From the NCBI GenBank assembly GCA_002104985.1, contig MCGO01000150.1, positions 28,903 through 92,902 of the forward strand: a stretch of DNA of 64,000 nt, in the 5' to 3' direction. This document shows, piece after piece, positions 21,822 to 33,368 of this stretch. The notes beneath the pieces are model-generated. The model was not told where the DNA came from. It did not search any database and was given only the letters and a program-made list of their open reading frames with translations. Origin of the DNA: Rhizoclosmatium globosum. Its lineage: Eukaryota; Chytridiomycota; Chytridiomycetes; Chytridiales; Chytriomycetaceae. The position numbers and the translations under genes are program-made. Each line of letters begins with the position of its first letter. Position 1 is the first letter of the stretch.

Positions 21822-23251
21822 TTATTGACCTGCGGAAACCCCAACAACATTCCAACAACCTCGTGAATCAACAACCCCTCCATTCGCTTCCACAACGTCC
21901 ACAACTTGCGCTGGTACACCACCCACCAACTATTCATACCCACTCTCAACGTATGCAAGTGTGTCATATCAGCAAGCTCCACAGGCACTGTCCCAAACAA
22001 CCTATTCCCACTAACCACAAACTCGCGACACTCCCTCAACGCGCCGTATTCCCTCGGAATCTCTGAAGCAAGACGAACATTTGCGCAAATATATAGTTTC
22101 TGGAGAGACGTGAGGGACCCGAGGGAGGGAGGTAGTGGGCCTGTGATGTTTGTCAGGGAAATGGAAAGGTTTGGAGGCGGTGTAAGGATCCAGGGATGAT
22201 GGGATGGGACCTGTGAGTGGGTTTGAGGAAAGGCGGAGTTCACGGAGGTTTTTGAGGGCGCTGAAGGTGTTTGGTATTGGGCCGTGGAGGTTGTTTTCGG
22301 AGAGGTCGAGGGTGGTGAGGGATGCGCATAGGGAGAGGGTGGTGGGTAAAAGGCCGTGGAGGTTTTGGGAGGGCCATGATATTTTTGTTGATGTGAGGAG
22401 GGAGTGTTCTAACGTGAGGTATGTAGTTTGGAATGTTTGTGGAAACAGGAACCAGATTCCTGCAGATAGAGTTGGTTGTAAATAATACGCGTGTATTAGG
22501 ATGATGCTCTACAATTGTGCAATAGTGCCTTAGACTAGTGACTAGCTTCTCAAAAGAATGTTCGCTTCGCTCACTATGTACCAGTCTTCGCCCGATGGCA
22601 TCGAGCTCGCTTCACACTTCACTTCGTAAAAGACTGTTCACTTTGCTCACTCTTGAGATGTTCGCTCTGCTCACTATTTAACCAGCTTCGCCTGAAGGCA
22701 TCGAGCTCCGCTCGTGGCCTCGCTTCACACTGTGCGAAAAACCGTTCGCTTCGCTCACAGTCCGAATCAGCTTCACCGGATGATAGGAACTCCACTAGTG
22801 ACCTTTTACACTCTGGGAACTCAACTTGTAAACGAATCAAACTCTGGAATTGGGTCTAGAGGATCCACAGCCTTAATACGTTTTCGTTGCTTGAGCATGA
22901 GAGCTTGAGGCCAGACATTGACTGCGGTGTGACGAAACGAACGAGGCAGGAAGATGCAAAGGCGGGAGACATCAACAAAGAGTTGAGAGAGTGGGAGACA
23001 CGACGAAAGCGAAGGACTGAAGATGGATGAATGTGGCTGAAGATGAGGAGGAGAATGTGGGAGGGAAGGATGCAGTTGGGAATGGGTTGGTCAAGGTGGT
23101 TGGTGTTGAGTTGATTCGTTGTGGAAAGATCAGTTGCTGTAGGCTCCATCAGTGCTACTCCTTCGTCATTGCATTCTTGATGAGATCGGGGTACTGGAGG
23201 AACAGGATTCGAGAAAGAGAGGCGGCGGAAAGATCGGTCCAACTCAGCCAT
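21822..23251 (-). CDS. F-box and leucine-rich-repeat protein 2
   Basis: Exon 1 starts at 23251 (MAELDRSFRRLSFSNPVPP) and holds an F-box: ILPSHILLLIFSHIHPSSVL, then FRRVSHSLNSLLMSPAF. It runs to PIPEFDSFT. An intron of about 366 nt at 22460-22825 follows, filled with a dispersed repeat. Exon 2 carries five or six LRRs (LCASLTTLDLSENNLHGPIP, FSALKNLRELRLSSNPLTGP, PLPPSLGSLTSLQKLYI, VPVELADMTHLHTLRVG) and ends at 21822. Splice phase fits across the intron (F-T-R-I-W). One-base frame breaks occur near 22930, 22185, 22160 and 21925. It is the same architecture as the gene at 4845-5631 and is probably an SCF ubiquitin-ligase adaptor with unknown target. Confidence 0.68.
22540..22825 (-). repeat. 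Intronic GAGCGAAGCGAGC-type dispersed repeat, copy 1
   Basis: Read on the minus strand, the intron of F-box/LRR 2 holds three diverged units of roughly 110-130 bp. Each runs from a GTGAAGCGAGG-like start through a CGATGCCTTCAGGCGAAGC segment to a GTGAGCGAAGCGAAC core. The same unit fills the intron at 24595-24952. Repeat orientation follows the direction of transcription of the host gene in both cases. Confidence 0.8.
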
Positions 23252-23597
23252 TTATCGCATTCCTTTTGAAAAAGTAGATAAACTCAAAATTTAAAGAAAA
23301 AAACCAAAGATTAGTTAATTATTGTGACATACGGCCAAGATATGGACTAGGATCTGGAATTAATGTGATATCACAGTATTGTGTATGTTAGGTGAGAGTG
23401 GAGACGGTAACGAAAATAAAAGCAGCTAATTCAGAGGAATACGGTATAAGTACCAGATCAAGAAGAGGAGCGGCGTTTGACCCCAACAGATGTGTCTCTT
23501 TTCAGTTCTCGAAGGAAGACAACCAATTTCTCCCTGCATCCATCTCAACCAACCAACCAACCAACCAAATCACCACCCACCTTCACCAATCGCCGCA
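23252..23597. other. Divergent promoter region
   Basis: This lies between F-box/LRR 2 (minus) and the large disordered protein (plus). A short CAAC-type microsatellite (ACCAACCAACCAACCAA) lies at about 23548-23567, just before the plus-strand ATG. Nothing else is recognisable. Confidence 0.4.
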
Positions 23598-26500
23598 ATG
23601 AAGAAGCAGCAGCGCCGACCGCCCTCGTCGCCGCCCGACTCCGACGCCAGTGACTCACCACCACCACCACCGCCTTCAAAGAGCCCAAAGTCCGCCGCGG
23701 CCGCCCTAAAGAAGCTGCTTCCGAAGAAGAAGAGCAAGGCCAAGGACCGCGAACTCGTCATCAGCGGGCCAATCATCACCAAGGACACAAAGGTGCCAAA
23801 GGGCGCTATTCCCCTGGGCCAACTCAGATCAACGATTGGAAGCACGGGGCGATGACTCAGAGGACTACTCGGACCCGCCGCCGCCGCCTCGTTCGCAGTC
23901 GCAGTCGCAGTCGCAGAAGAGACCTGTTCCCGCGAGAGACGCTTCTTCAGACGCATCCAGATCCAGATCCAGAAGCAGAAGCAGAGACCCGCCGCAGAGA
24001 CGGCAACTGCCAACAAAGAAACCCGCTACTCAACCACAAACAATCGACAAAGACGACTTCTCAGACAATTACTCGTCCGGCGATAGCGCTCCCCCGGCCA
24101 AACAACAACAGTCAAAGAGACCAGCTGCCCCAGCCCCACAACCGTCGAAATCATCAAAGCCACAACAACGGAAGTACGCCGCTGATTCAGATGACATGAT
24201 TCAGATGCAGCGACGATGTCCCGCTCCTCCTCCTCGTCGTGCCCTCCTCCCGTTCAATCATCAGCCAAATCTTCAAAACCAATTACATCTCAACTACCAA
24301 ACATCAACAAAGCCCAAACCCGTTAGTTATTACGATGACTCAGATGAAGAAGATGTCAATTCACCCATTTCTCCCACCTCTCCTACCTCTCCCACCTCTC
24401 TCTCCTCACCTGCTTCCTCTTCAAAAAAGGCACCTACAACAACTACATCAACTTCAAAATGGAAACAGCCTCAACATGCTAAATATCAACCTGTCTCCGC
24501 TATTCCTTCTTCTGCACTTCCCGCTTCTTCTTCCTCGGCAAAGAAGACTCTACGGGTTTCCTCATACCAAGAAGATTCTGATGTTTCGGAGGAGGTAAAT
24601 TTTTGAGAGGAGTGGGCGGAGCTTTGTGAAGCGAGGTCATGAGCGGGGCTCTGTGAAGCGAGGTCACGAGGGGAGCTCTGTGAAGCGAGGTCACGAGCGG
24701 AACTCGATGCCGTCAGACGAAGCTGGTTTGGATAGTGAGCGGAGCGAACATCAAAAGAGTGAGCGAAGCGAGCAGTCTTTCGCGAAGCGAAGTGTGAAGC
24801 AAGGTCACGAGCGGAACTCAATGCCTTCAGGCGAAGCTGGTTAGATAGATAGTGAGCGAGGCTACGAGCTGAACTTGATGCCTTCAGGCGAAGCTGTATC
24901 ACTTCTGAAGAGAAATACCAGAGAAATGCCATCAGTCTAATGGAAATTGTAGGAATCCCCACGTTCCCCAAAACAACAGGCATCGCCAAAATCAGCTCGA
25001 CGCCCCATCAATTCAGATTCTGACGATAGTGATGCACCTGCCCGCAGTCCCCGATCCAATCCTACATCTGCAGCGAAATTGGGAAGCCCACGTGGAGGTG
25101 GCAATGCACCAATTAAAGTAGAACGCCGCGTTCCACCTCGTCCAGCCGTTCTTGATAACAGCAGTGTAGAAGAGGACTCTGGATCAGACGATGGATACTC
25201 AGAACCTGAACCTGTTTCCGCCAAGTCCATCAAATCCCCCGTCAAAGCAAAGACTCCTGCACCACCACCAACGGCAAACGTGAAAGGATGGGCGAGTAGG
25301 AAGCCGGGAAGTGCTCCTCAAAAGCAAAAACGGGTTGTTGATTCCGATGATGACGAAAAGGACTCTGCGGACAATAATGATGATGATGAAATGGGAGGTG
25401 CTTCTGCGGACGTAATGGCCAAGCTGGAGGGAAAAGGTGCGAATGCAAAGAGGCGGGGGTCAGTCAAGAGAAATAGTAGTGATTTGGAGGTGTGGGACAT
25501 GGAAAAGAAGTTGGCGGAGAAGAAGGCTGCTGTGGTATGTTGTAATACGTATTCCGCCGTAATGGTATCTAATTGTAATGAATAGGAGGAGCAGAAGAGA
25601 AAGCAGCAAGAGGCAGAACGAAGAGAAATGGAAAGACAAAAAGAGATTGAGAAACAGCAACGAGAGGCCGAACGACTCAAGGAGCTGGAAATTCAACGCG
25701 ATTTGGAGAGACAGAGGTTGGAGCTCGAAGAGCAAGAAGAAATGGAGAGGCAGGAAGCTTTGGAGAAGCAAAGAAAGATTGAACGCGAAAAGCAGGCTGC
25801 TGAAGCGTTAGCTTATGCTTTGGCGAATGCTGGACCTTCGTCACGAGAATCAAGCCCTGAACGACGACCTGCTCGATCTCAATCTAAACCACGTGGAAAG
25901 CAGCAGAAACCTGCTCCTCGACCCCTTTCGATGGAATCAACTAGCTCGCGAGGAACACGTACTTCATCTCGTGGTGCTTCCTTGTCGCCTCCGACTCCAA
26001 TCGCACGCCCTCGTCCTCCTCGTGGACCAGAAAGCGGAGGTCGGCCTGGAAATCGTGCACCACCACCACCCGCTATCGACGCTGATGATGAATCACGCCG
26101 AAAGCAACGCAAACCTCGTCAGTCTTCACTTCTGGTTGATAGCGCCACAATCAGTAATCTCAATAGCATGATTGCAAGCGGGCGGCCGCATTCTACTCCA
26201 GAGGCTCCAATTCCACCTCCTGTCGTTGTAAAGAAGTTTAATTGGGCAAGCGCCGCCAAGAAACTGGAAGCTGCGAACGCACCACCACAGCCAGAAAAGG
26301 AACCATCACCTCCACCTACTCCAGTTACTCCAGCTCCGGCTCCAGCGCCACTTCAAATCCCTCAAGCAGAATCAGAGAGTGAGCCCGAATCAGTCGCGAC
26401 CAAACGAACTACATCTTCACGCCGCCCACGTTCCACAAAGTCTCCTATTAGTCCACGCGAACGATCTCTTCCACCACCTCCCGTTCTCTCACCAAAAGAA

Positions 26501-28615
26501 AAATCACTTCAAAACACCAGGGCAGCGAAAAAGTATATCCCCTCCGTCGTCCAACGCGATCAAATGAAGAAAGAGAAGCAAAACTTATGGGACGCCCTCG
26601 AAGCCGAAACCGAAGCCCTCGAAGACACACTCCTCCTCGACCCATCCACCCCAACCACTGCCCCGAACGCCCCCAAATCAGTCCACTTTGGCGGTAGCGG
26701 CAACGGACGTCAACTAAAGACCCTCTTTGACGACCTTGAAAAGCAAGCAAGTCTCCTCATCACAACCACAGACCACAAGCGCAAATCTCGTGCAGCCTTC
26801 TCCAAAGTGCACTCCATGGCGATTTCCCTCAAAAAGAGTATGATGGAGGAAGACATGTGGCGGATGCTTGAAGCCGAGACGAACGAGTTGAACGCGTTCT
26901 TTGCGGCTCCTGAGAAAAAGAAGGTTGTTACGGAGGAGGAGCGGTTGGGAAGGATGGAGGAACGTGTGTTTAGGAAGTTGAAGGCTCTTGAAGAGAAGAA
27001 TTGGTTTATTGAGGAGCGAGTTGAAGTTGCGGATGAAGCTTTGAGGCGAAGAGAGGCGGGAGAGAAGGAGAAGGAGAAGGAGCCTTCTGTTAAGGTAGAG
27101 TTTGATTGAATTTTTAATGTCGTTGTTCAAACTGATTTCTTGAAAAGGAAGCGAAACCGAATATGTTGGCTGCCTTGTTCGCTCGAAAGCCGTCTGACGC
27201 TTTTGCATCAAGTCCTTCATCTTCTGCTGGAAAGGGGCCTGTTAAGGAAGCCACATCACCGCCATCGGGCGGTGTTCCTCTGGCCAAGAGTTCTTCGCAA
27301 AAGAGTGTTAAAAGTGTGAAGGAAGCTGATGAGGTGAGTCTGAATTTACTGTTCAGTGAAGGTTTTCGTACTTATTGCATTCAAACATCCAGAAACAGTT
27401 GCCTGTTGTTCCTGGTGGATTGGTCATGACCAAGAATCCCTCCGAAAAGTCAGTTAAGGAGTCGCCGGGTCCTTTGCCAAGCGGAGATGAACAAGGCAAT
27501 GCATCTGATGGGTCCCCTGTGCAAAAGCAAGGATTTTTGAAACGATTGTGGAACGGAGGTGGAAATAAGGATAACAAAGAATATCCGCAAACAACAACTC
27601 CCGTTCCTCCTACAACTCCTGTTCCTTCATCGACTACACCTCTTCCCGCATCTACAACACCACTTCCTTCTCCTCCCAGTGTCGTTTCACCTGTCGGTCC
27701 ACCCTCGGCAAAGTCAAACGCGTCTGACCCACCTGCTGCTGGCCAGCAATCAGACAGATTTGACTCACCTGCACCACCATCTCCTCAAACACCATCCTCA
27801 CCACAACTCCGCAAACACCTCAAAATCAGGCAACACCGCAGCAAACCCCACAAGCGACGACTACTTCTGGACGTATTATGAAAGCAATGGCGTCAAGTTC
27901 TTCGCTCAAGAAAGTTACCACTGTAGTTTCTCAAGCTGGAACAGCGATTCGACGATCCAATACACCAGGACCACGCGATCCTACATCTGTTGCGTCACCA
28001 ACTTCTCCTTCCACTGCACCACCTACACCCACTCCAGCACCTGCACAAGTTGCATCAAGCGAGCAGTCCCCTCAAGTACAGCAATCGCCAGGACCACAAT
28101 CTCAAGCACCTCCGCAGCAGCAGCAGCAACAGCAACAGCAGCAAGCAGGTGCAAACGGCGAAAAGAAGACTGTACTCGGTTGGCTATTTGGCAAGAAACC
28201 TGCCAACGCAAATGCAGCAGACACACCTACATCCACATCATCAGCAACACCTGTAGAACCGCCATCCATGACACGGCAACCTTCAAGCGATGCCGAATCA
28301 TTTACGTCAGCAGGTGCAGCGGAACGCAGTGCTGAGCGAAGAAAGAAATGGGCTGAAATGAAGGGAGAGGGAGGAGGACCTGGGAGTCCTGTTGGAGTAG
28401 TTGGAAGCCCGGTTCCTAGTTTGGAAGAACGTCGACAACAATGGATGGCAAGAAAGATGAGTGACGCGAATGCAAGCGGGAGCGATGTTGGGGAGAGGGC
28501 GGGTAGCAGGGAAAGAAGACGTCGAGGAGATAGGGGTGAAGATGGGGATGGACAGGCGGCGGCTGCGCCTACTAGACGTAGATCACCTTCACGAAAGAGG
28601 GAGATTTCGAATTAG
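23598..28615 (+). CDS. Large disordered protein with charged coiled coil and polyQ
   Basis: The gene starts at 23598 (MKKQQRRPPSSPPDSDASDS). The N-terminal third is rich in Pro, Ser, Asp and Lys. A charged helix follows (QKRKQQEAERREMERQKEIE onward, about 75 residues). Then come long Pro/Ser/Thr-rich parts, a ten-glutamine run near 28115-28145 and a basic C-terminus (RRRSPSRKREISN). Short aromatic motifs recur: FNWASAAKKLEAANA, MLAALFARKPSDAF, GFLKRLWNGG and VLGWLFGKKPANA. Introns are at 24595-24952, 25535-25585, 27095-27147 and 27334-27392. Frame breaks occur near 23823 and 27809. I do not recognise a family. The composition suggests a cytoskeletal or scaffold protein, but that is a guess. 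Confidence 0.65.
24604..24900 (+). repeat. Intronic GAGCGAAGCGAGC-type dispersed repeat, copy 2
   Basis: This fills most of the 358-nt intron at 24595-24952 (donor GTAAAT, acceptor ATTGTAG). Three near-identical starts (GTGAAGCGAGGTCA) occur at about 24627-24695, then the CGATGCCGTCAGACGAAGC segment, GTGAGCGGAGCGAAC and GTGAGCGAAGCGAGC cores, and a second CAATGCCTTCAGGCGAAGC segment. The sequence is homologous to the reverse complement of the intronic repeat at 22540-22825. Confidence 0.82.
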
Positions 28616-28720
28616 ATTTTCATATTTTTTTTTGTTGTATGTTGTTAACATTTGTCTTATTTCATTGTTGGGTTGTGTATACCTTTTATTACATACAGGG
28701 TTGTTGATTTTTGTTGTTCA

Positions 28721-29970
28721 ATGAGAGATTCAAGAATAATGATTGAATCGCTTCCCATCGAACTTATTCAAGCCATCCTAATCCAAGTCCCAATCGACTC
28801 GAAACTAGCTCAAATTGGACTTGCAACCAAACACCTGAAACAAGTCCTCGATCACCTCTCTTTCGCAAAAAGCATCTTTCGCACCACTGGCAGTTCAAGG
28901 CCAAGCTGATACAAGGCACTTCCACATGGGCAGGATATCCCATCTGGCAGTTTCTCAAGGACGTGAAACTCTTTGGAAAGCATCATTGGCCGCATCTACC
29001 ATTGTCCTACCAAGCTGCTATCTATGGAACTATCCTTGCCTCTGATGAATGGGAAGGTGTAGGCCGATACTGGGACAACAATCCTCGCAACTTAATGTGG
29101 TCGCTACGATGGGATTTATCTCCTCACCGAGCTTTCAAGGTGATGCAAGTCTTACTCGCAGATGGCGTGAATGTGAATGTTCAGAACCATCGAGCACTTG
29201 TGTGGGCTTCTCGCGCTGGATGGACGGATGTTGTTGATTTGGTATTGAGTCGTTCTGACTTGTTGTTGGAATCGTCTGTTCCTTTGAATGTGGCTTTACG
29301 GAATGCTGCACGGTTTGGACATGTGGGTGTGGTTGAGAGACTCTTGTTGGATGTCCGAACAAATGCTGCAGATGAAGAGAATGCTGCTTTTATATATTCT
29401 GCAAGATATGGGCGCGGTCATATTATCAAGATTGTTGCAGGTTCCTGGTGTTGATCCTTCTGCTCGCGACAGCCTTGCACTGCAACTCGCGGCAAGTAGA
29501 GGGCATGTTGATGTCGTGGATATATTGCTAAAGATTCCTGGTGTGGACCCTTGTGCCGATGACGAATACGCATTCGCAATAGCTGTTAAACATTCTCACG
29601 TTGGAGTTGTCAAACTTTTACTTGAAGATGGCCGTGTGGATCCAACACTTGGAGATTACTTTGAACAATCTTGCATATATGGGATATTGAGCTCGTAAAA
29701 GCGCTTTTGGAAGACTCTCGAGTGCAGCCATCGTGTGACTTTCTGATCAAAGCATCCAGGTATGCAGAAGCAAGTGTCATCAAAATTTTGTTGAAATATT
29801 TGGATCCAACTGACAGTGCGTTTTTGGTTTTACAATACGTGAAAAACGTAGAGAATCTCACATGTTTGTTGGAGGATCCACGCATTATTCTCACTGTTGA
29901 AGAGAAGAAAGAACTGCTAAGCTGCCCGCAGTGGGCGATCCGTCCTGAATTCAGACGATTATTGGAATAA
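28721..29970 (+). CDS. F-box and ankyrin-repeat protein
   Basis: The protein starts at 28721 or at the next ATG (28739) and opens with an F-box (IESLPIELIQAILIQVPIDS, then KHLKQVLDHL). After WAGYPIWQFLKDVKLFG come ankyrin-like repeats: NVQNHRALVWASRAGWTDVV, NVALRNAARFGHVGVVERLL, DSLALQLAASRGHVDVVDIL, YAFAIAVKHSHVGVVKLLLE. Degenerate repeats follow up to FRRLLE at 29970. Frame breaks of one base lie near 28860, 29445 and 29675. F-box/ankyrin proteins are probably ubiquitin-ligase adaptors; the target is unknown. Confidence 0.7.
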
Positions 29971-30086
29971 AATGGGAACTAAAAACGAGGAATAAAATCA
30001 ATCCAGTTGGTGTTCAGCGCACTTGATTTGGATTTTCAGTCGAACCTTGTGTGTCACTCACTTCCTCCAAGAAACGCTCTTTGAAA

Positions 30087-30946
30087 TGCTATCGTTTGAC
30101 CCGTACCCGCAGCCCCGGCCTGCGCCGAGTGGAGCCTATGCCCACGCCGCCGTTGGCATCTCGTCTGAGTCTGTGAACATGAACTTTGAAGAGAGTCTCG
30201 TTGAAGAAACCCTCGGGTCGACCAAGGTTGTTCTCGTTGGCGGCCGCAGCGGACGCCCGTCGAAAGTGCGAGTGTACGAGAAAGTGACACGTGGCAGTGG
30301 CAGTGGGTTAGGCGACTTGGACGAGGCCGACGAGACGCTCGTTGGTTTGCTGCGAAAGACAAGTTCAATTGTGTTTCCGTGTTGGAGTCCCGAGGCCGAC
30401 TACGACGAGATTGATCCAATTCTGTTTGAACGGAATCCGGGGCTCAGGGCGGCGATGGCGCCTTCCCATTCCCGCTCGGATCAGTTTGACCTGGGCCTGG
30501 GCCCGGGCACAGACGAGTACTACCCGTATCCGATTCCTGCTCAGCCAATCACTGTGCGACAGCCTCGGAGGGAGGGCTCGATCTGATTCTGCCCCGCTCT
30601 CCTCGCTTACCTCCTCGGTCCTCTCTTCGCCACACATTCTTGCGGCTGTCCTGGGCTACATCCAGCCACCTGCCATTCAGCGTCTCTCTCGAGTCAGCCG
30701 CATGTGGCGAGACTGTGCTACCATGCCCTGTCTCGAAGCTCTGTCTCCCTGGACCTGTCCTGGCCTACTGCCCTGGTGCTGCTCTTGGACGTTGGACTGG
30801 CCGTTTCCTCATTGACAACGAATACTCACCGATGCTGCCACCTCTCTATTCAATTACGCCCTTGGAACTTTGGCTCGCTTCATAAACCAACTGCTATGCT
30901 TTCAGCCGTTGGCACTGCCACAAGTTCCACTTCCTCATTCCTTGTG
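30087..30946 (+). CDS. F-box-like protein (frame-broken)
   Basis: The first 166 residues (MLSFDPYPQPRPAPSGAYAH onward) are disordered, with an acidic patch (GDLDEADETLVGLL). After a one-base break near 30575, the next frame carries an F-box-like stretch: HILAAVLGYIQPPAIQRLSR, VSRMWRDCATMPCLEAL. Further breaks near 30755 and 30815 restore SLDLSWPTALVLLLDVG and then ARFINQLLCFQPLALPQ. The 3' end is uncertain; 30946 is the stop of the last plausible frame. Confidence 0.4.
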
Positions 30947-31515
30947 ATTCCTGTTGAACAATCAATGAGATATCTCTCGTCTTTCCTGATCTATCTATTA
31001 CTCCTTCTTCTTTGGATTCTCCGTCAGATTCTGCTCCTCTGGGTTCCTGTACAGCAGGACTCCTTCCAGAAAGGTACCATGTAGTTCCTTTTAAATGCAG
31101 TGAAGTATAAGTGCGTAGCGATAGTCACGAGTGGAGTCAGGCGACCTTACGGATAGTGGAGCACGAACAGTTTCTGGAAAGAATATGTGAGGCACTAGCG
31201 GAAGCTATAGAATAATGATGGAATTGATGCCTCAGCCAAAGCCGATACTCATTTCGAGTATCACATCTATTAACACATTCAATCACAGCAATCAACACCT
31301 CTCCCTCGCTCAATCCAATATACTCCAAAACGAAACCACTTTGCATCAACAACACAGCCAAATACCAAAGAAACATCTATCCCCACCCAAGTTCTGTTCA
31401 CCGAAAACTGTGGACTCTTTTTCGGAAACTCTGGTTGCACAGTCGAATGCATCCGATTAGGTGTCAGTAAAACATTCCACGGAGATTTACTTGGCAGAGT
31501 GAAACGAAGCCCAGC
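30947..31515. other. Region without a supported gene
   Basis: Frames here are short. A fragment near 31105-31145 (GTAGCGATAGTCACGAGTGG) resembles part of the dispersed GAGCGAAGCGAGC-type repeat. It could include the 3' end of the preceding F-box-like gene. Confidence 0.3.
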
Positions 31516-32220
31516 ATGTATTCCCGTGGTCGTTGGATGGAACTCATGAGATTTGAAGATGAAGTCATGAGTTCTATGGGATCAAAATCAAATGGAGTAG
31601 TTTTGAATACGGCAGTACCTTCGAATGTTGCTAGTCCCCTCGAGTCTGTTTTGATTCCTGTGCCGTGCGAAATTATTTGTCATGTCCTGAGGAGATGCGT
31701 GTATGGGGTAACTATCAATATTGTCTACCGTCCCGAATCTAATCACACCAACATCAAAAGCATTCAAACAAGTCATCATCACCCTCCTCTCCCCAAACCC
31801 AGCTGAAAACACAACACCCGGCAAACTGCACTCACAGCACCATCACAAAGCTCGATAAAGTAGCACATAGAGTCGACATTCTCTTGATGCTCGATGTTCC
31901 CTTCACACAACGAAAAGACCGGCTTGCAGAATATCATCGTGAAGCGTGGAGTGTTTGGATGAGGCTTGATCGAGAACGGAGCAGTGGTGGTTTAATCAAG
32001 AAAAAGCAGAAGAGGCGAAGGAACTGGATCGTGATTCTTGTTTGAAGAAGTTGATTTGGAGGAATCCGAAATTGAGGACGATGAGGGTGACGAAACAAGT
32101 GCAGTGTACCTGTTGCTGGAGGAGTGGCTTTGAGGGTTAGTGGGTACACTGGTAGTTTGAAGGATTGTGAAAGTGTCTATGATCACTTGCAAAGTGTTTT
32201 GCTCGTCGAGTTTGCATGAT
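31516..32220 (+). pseudogene. Degenerate F-box-like gene
   Basis: It starts MYSRGRWMELMRFEDEVMSS and contains an F-box-like stretch (VLIPVPCEIICHVLRRC). The frame is then lost, but coding-like text resumes in other frames: FKQVIITLLSPNPAENTT, KLDKVAHRVDILLMLDVPF, AEYHREAWSVWMRLDRERSS and CLKKLIWRNPKLRTMRV. At least three breaks or introns are required. This is either a broken gene or one spoiled by assembly indels; I cannot tell which. Confidence 0.35.
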
Positions 32221-32459
32221 CCTACCATATTATATTTGCATAAAACTTTTGGTTTTAATTCAATTGAAAGTTTCATGGCTTAACTTAAATATGGCCTCAC
32301 TGCTTCTCAACCCAAGATTTCAGATTTCTCAGTTCCTTTGATTGTAGTTCTGAACGACAATTCTCAGTGTCAAAACAAATGTTCGACTATCCACGACAAT
32401 AGTGAATAAAGACTTCCGACTTACGCAACAACTGTCAAAAACTTCAACAAGAATCATTA

Positions 32460-33248
32460 TGCTCACCCACCTCCTCACACTCTTCGCGTTTGTATCTACA
32501 GCCCTAGCTTCCGCCAATCAGCACTGTCCTTTCCGTCACAGGAACAGGTACGAAATCAACCCCAACAAACTGATTACCACCTCCTCATACCGCGTTTTCA
32601 AACAGGCTCTGTGAACTTGAACGCCGACGTTGCCCACATCGTCATCACCATCAGCGCCACTCAACCAACCGCCTTGGAAGCAACCCAATCCACCGCTGTA
32701 AACGCAACATCCGTCCTCGCCGCCCTCCACCGACTCAACGCGACCAAAATCAACACCGACAGCATTTACCTCTCGCTCATACAACTACGACAACAATAAG
32801 CAAACGTATGCATTGATTATTTCGTACTTCAGCCAGTCGCCGATAAATTGACAGGGTGATTTGACAGGTTCGTGGGATACCATCTCAAGTCACAATTTCG
32901 TTTGAAACGGACCCGAAAGCTTCTGGACGCGCTATTGACGCTGTTGTTCGTAACGGCGCGAGTAGCATTGGTTCTATTTCGTTCTCTGCGAGTGATGTTA
33001 ATAGTGAGTCATTTGGTTTTTTTTTATTCCTTGGAAAGTACTGAGAATCTTCATTTTGCGAAGCTGCAAACGGCCAAAAACAAGCTACTGCTAATGCGGT
33101 GCAAGATGCACTTAATCAGGCGCAAATTGTGGCGGCTCAACTCAAACTTTGTGTTCAGGGAGCAACAAAGATTGACTTGAATCCTCAACAAGCTTCAGCT
33201 TCACCTATGTTTGAAATGAAAGTGGCTGCCGCTCCATCGGTGGTGTGA
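32460..33248 (+). CDS. Secreted SIMPL-domain (DUF541) protein
   Basis: A signal peptide (MLTHLLTLFAFVSTALASA) is followed by the SIMPL fold: TVLSVTGTGSVNLNADVAHI, TISATQPTALEATQSTA, INTDSIYLS, YNYDNNKQTFVGY, TISFETDPKASGRAIDAVV and NGASSIGSISFSASDVN. The C-terminal helix region is rich in Gln and Ala (VQDALNQAQIVAAQLKLCVQ) and ends in VAAAPSVV at 33248. Introns fit at about 32549-32608, 32807-32869 and 33002-33063. Small frame breaks occur near 32518, 32780 and 32885. SIMPL proteins are widespread in bacterial periplasms; their biochemical role is poorly defined. The cysteine count is low. Confidence 0.7.
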
Positions 33249-33368
33249 TGCTTCTACTCCGTCGAAAGTTCCCAAATTTCAGTGTCTTCTAGTATTTCTG
33301 CTGTCTTTCAGTTGGGAGGCTGCTGATGTCATGATCCGTTCATAAGTTATTAAGAATAAACCACTGAA

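Noticed and set aside
22619..22840. Protein gene rich in SEQSE on the minus strand
   Set aside because: It is the dispersed repeat inside an intron of the F-box/LRR gene. Splice phase across the intron fits well without it.
27559..28335. 258-codon plus-strand open frame
   Set aside because: It overlaps the Pro/Ser/Thr-rich exon of the large disordered protein in another frame. The His/Ser/Thr-rich text has no start context and no domain.
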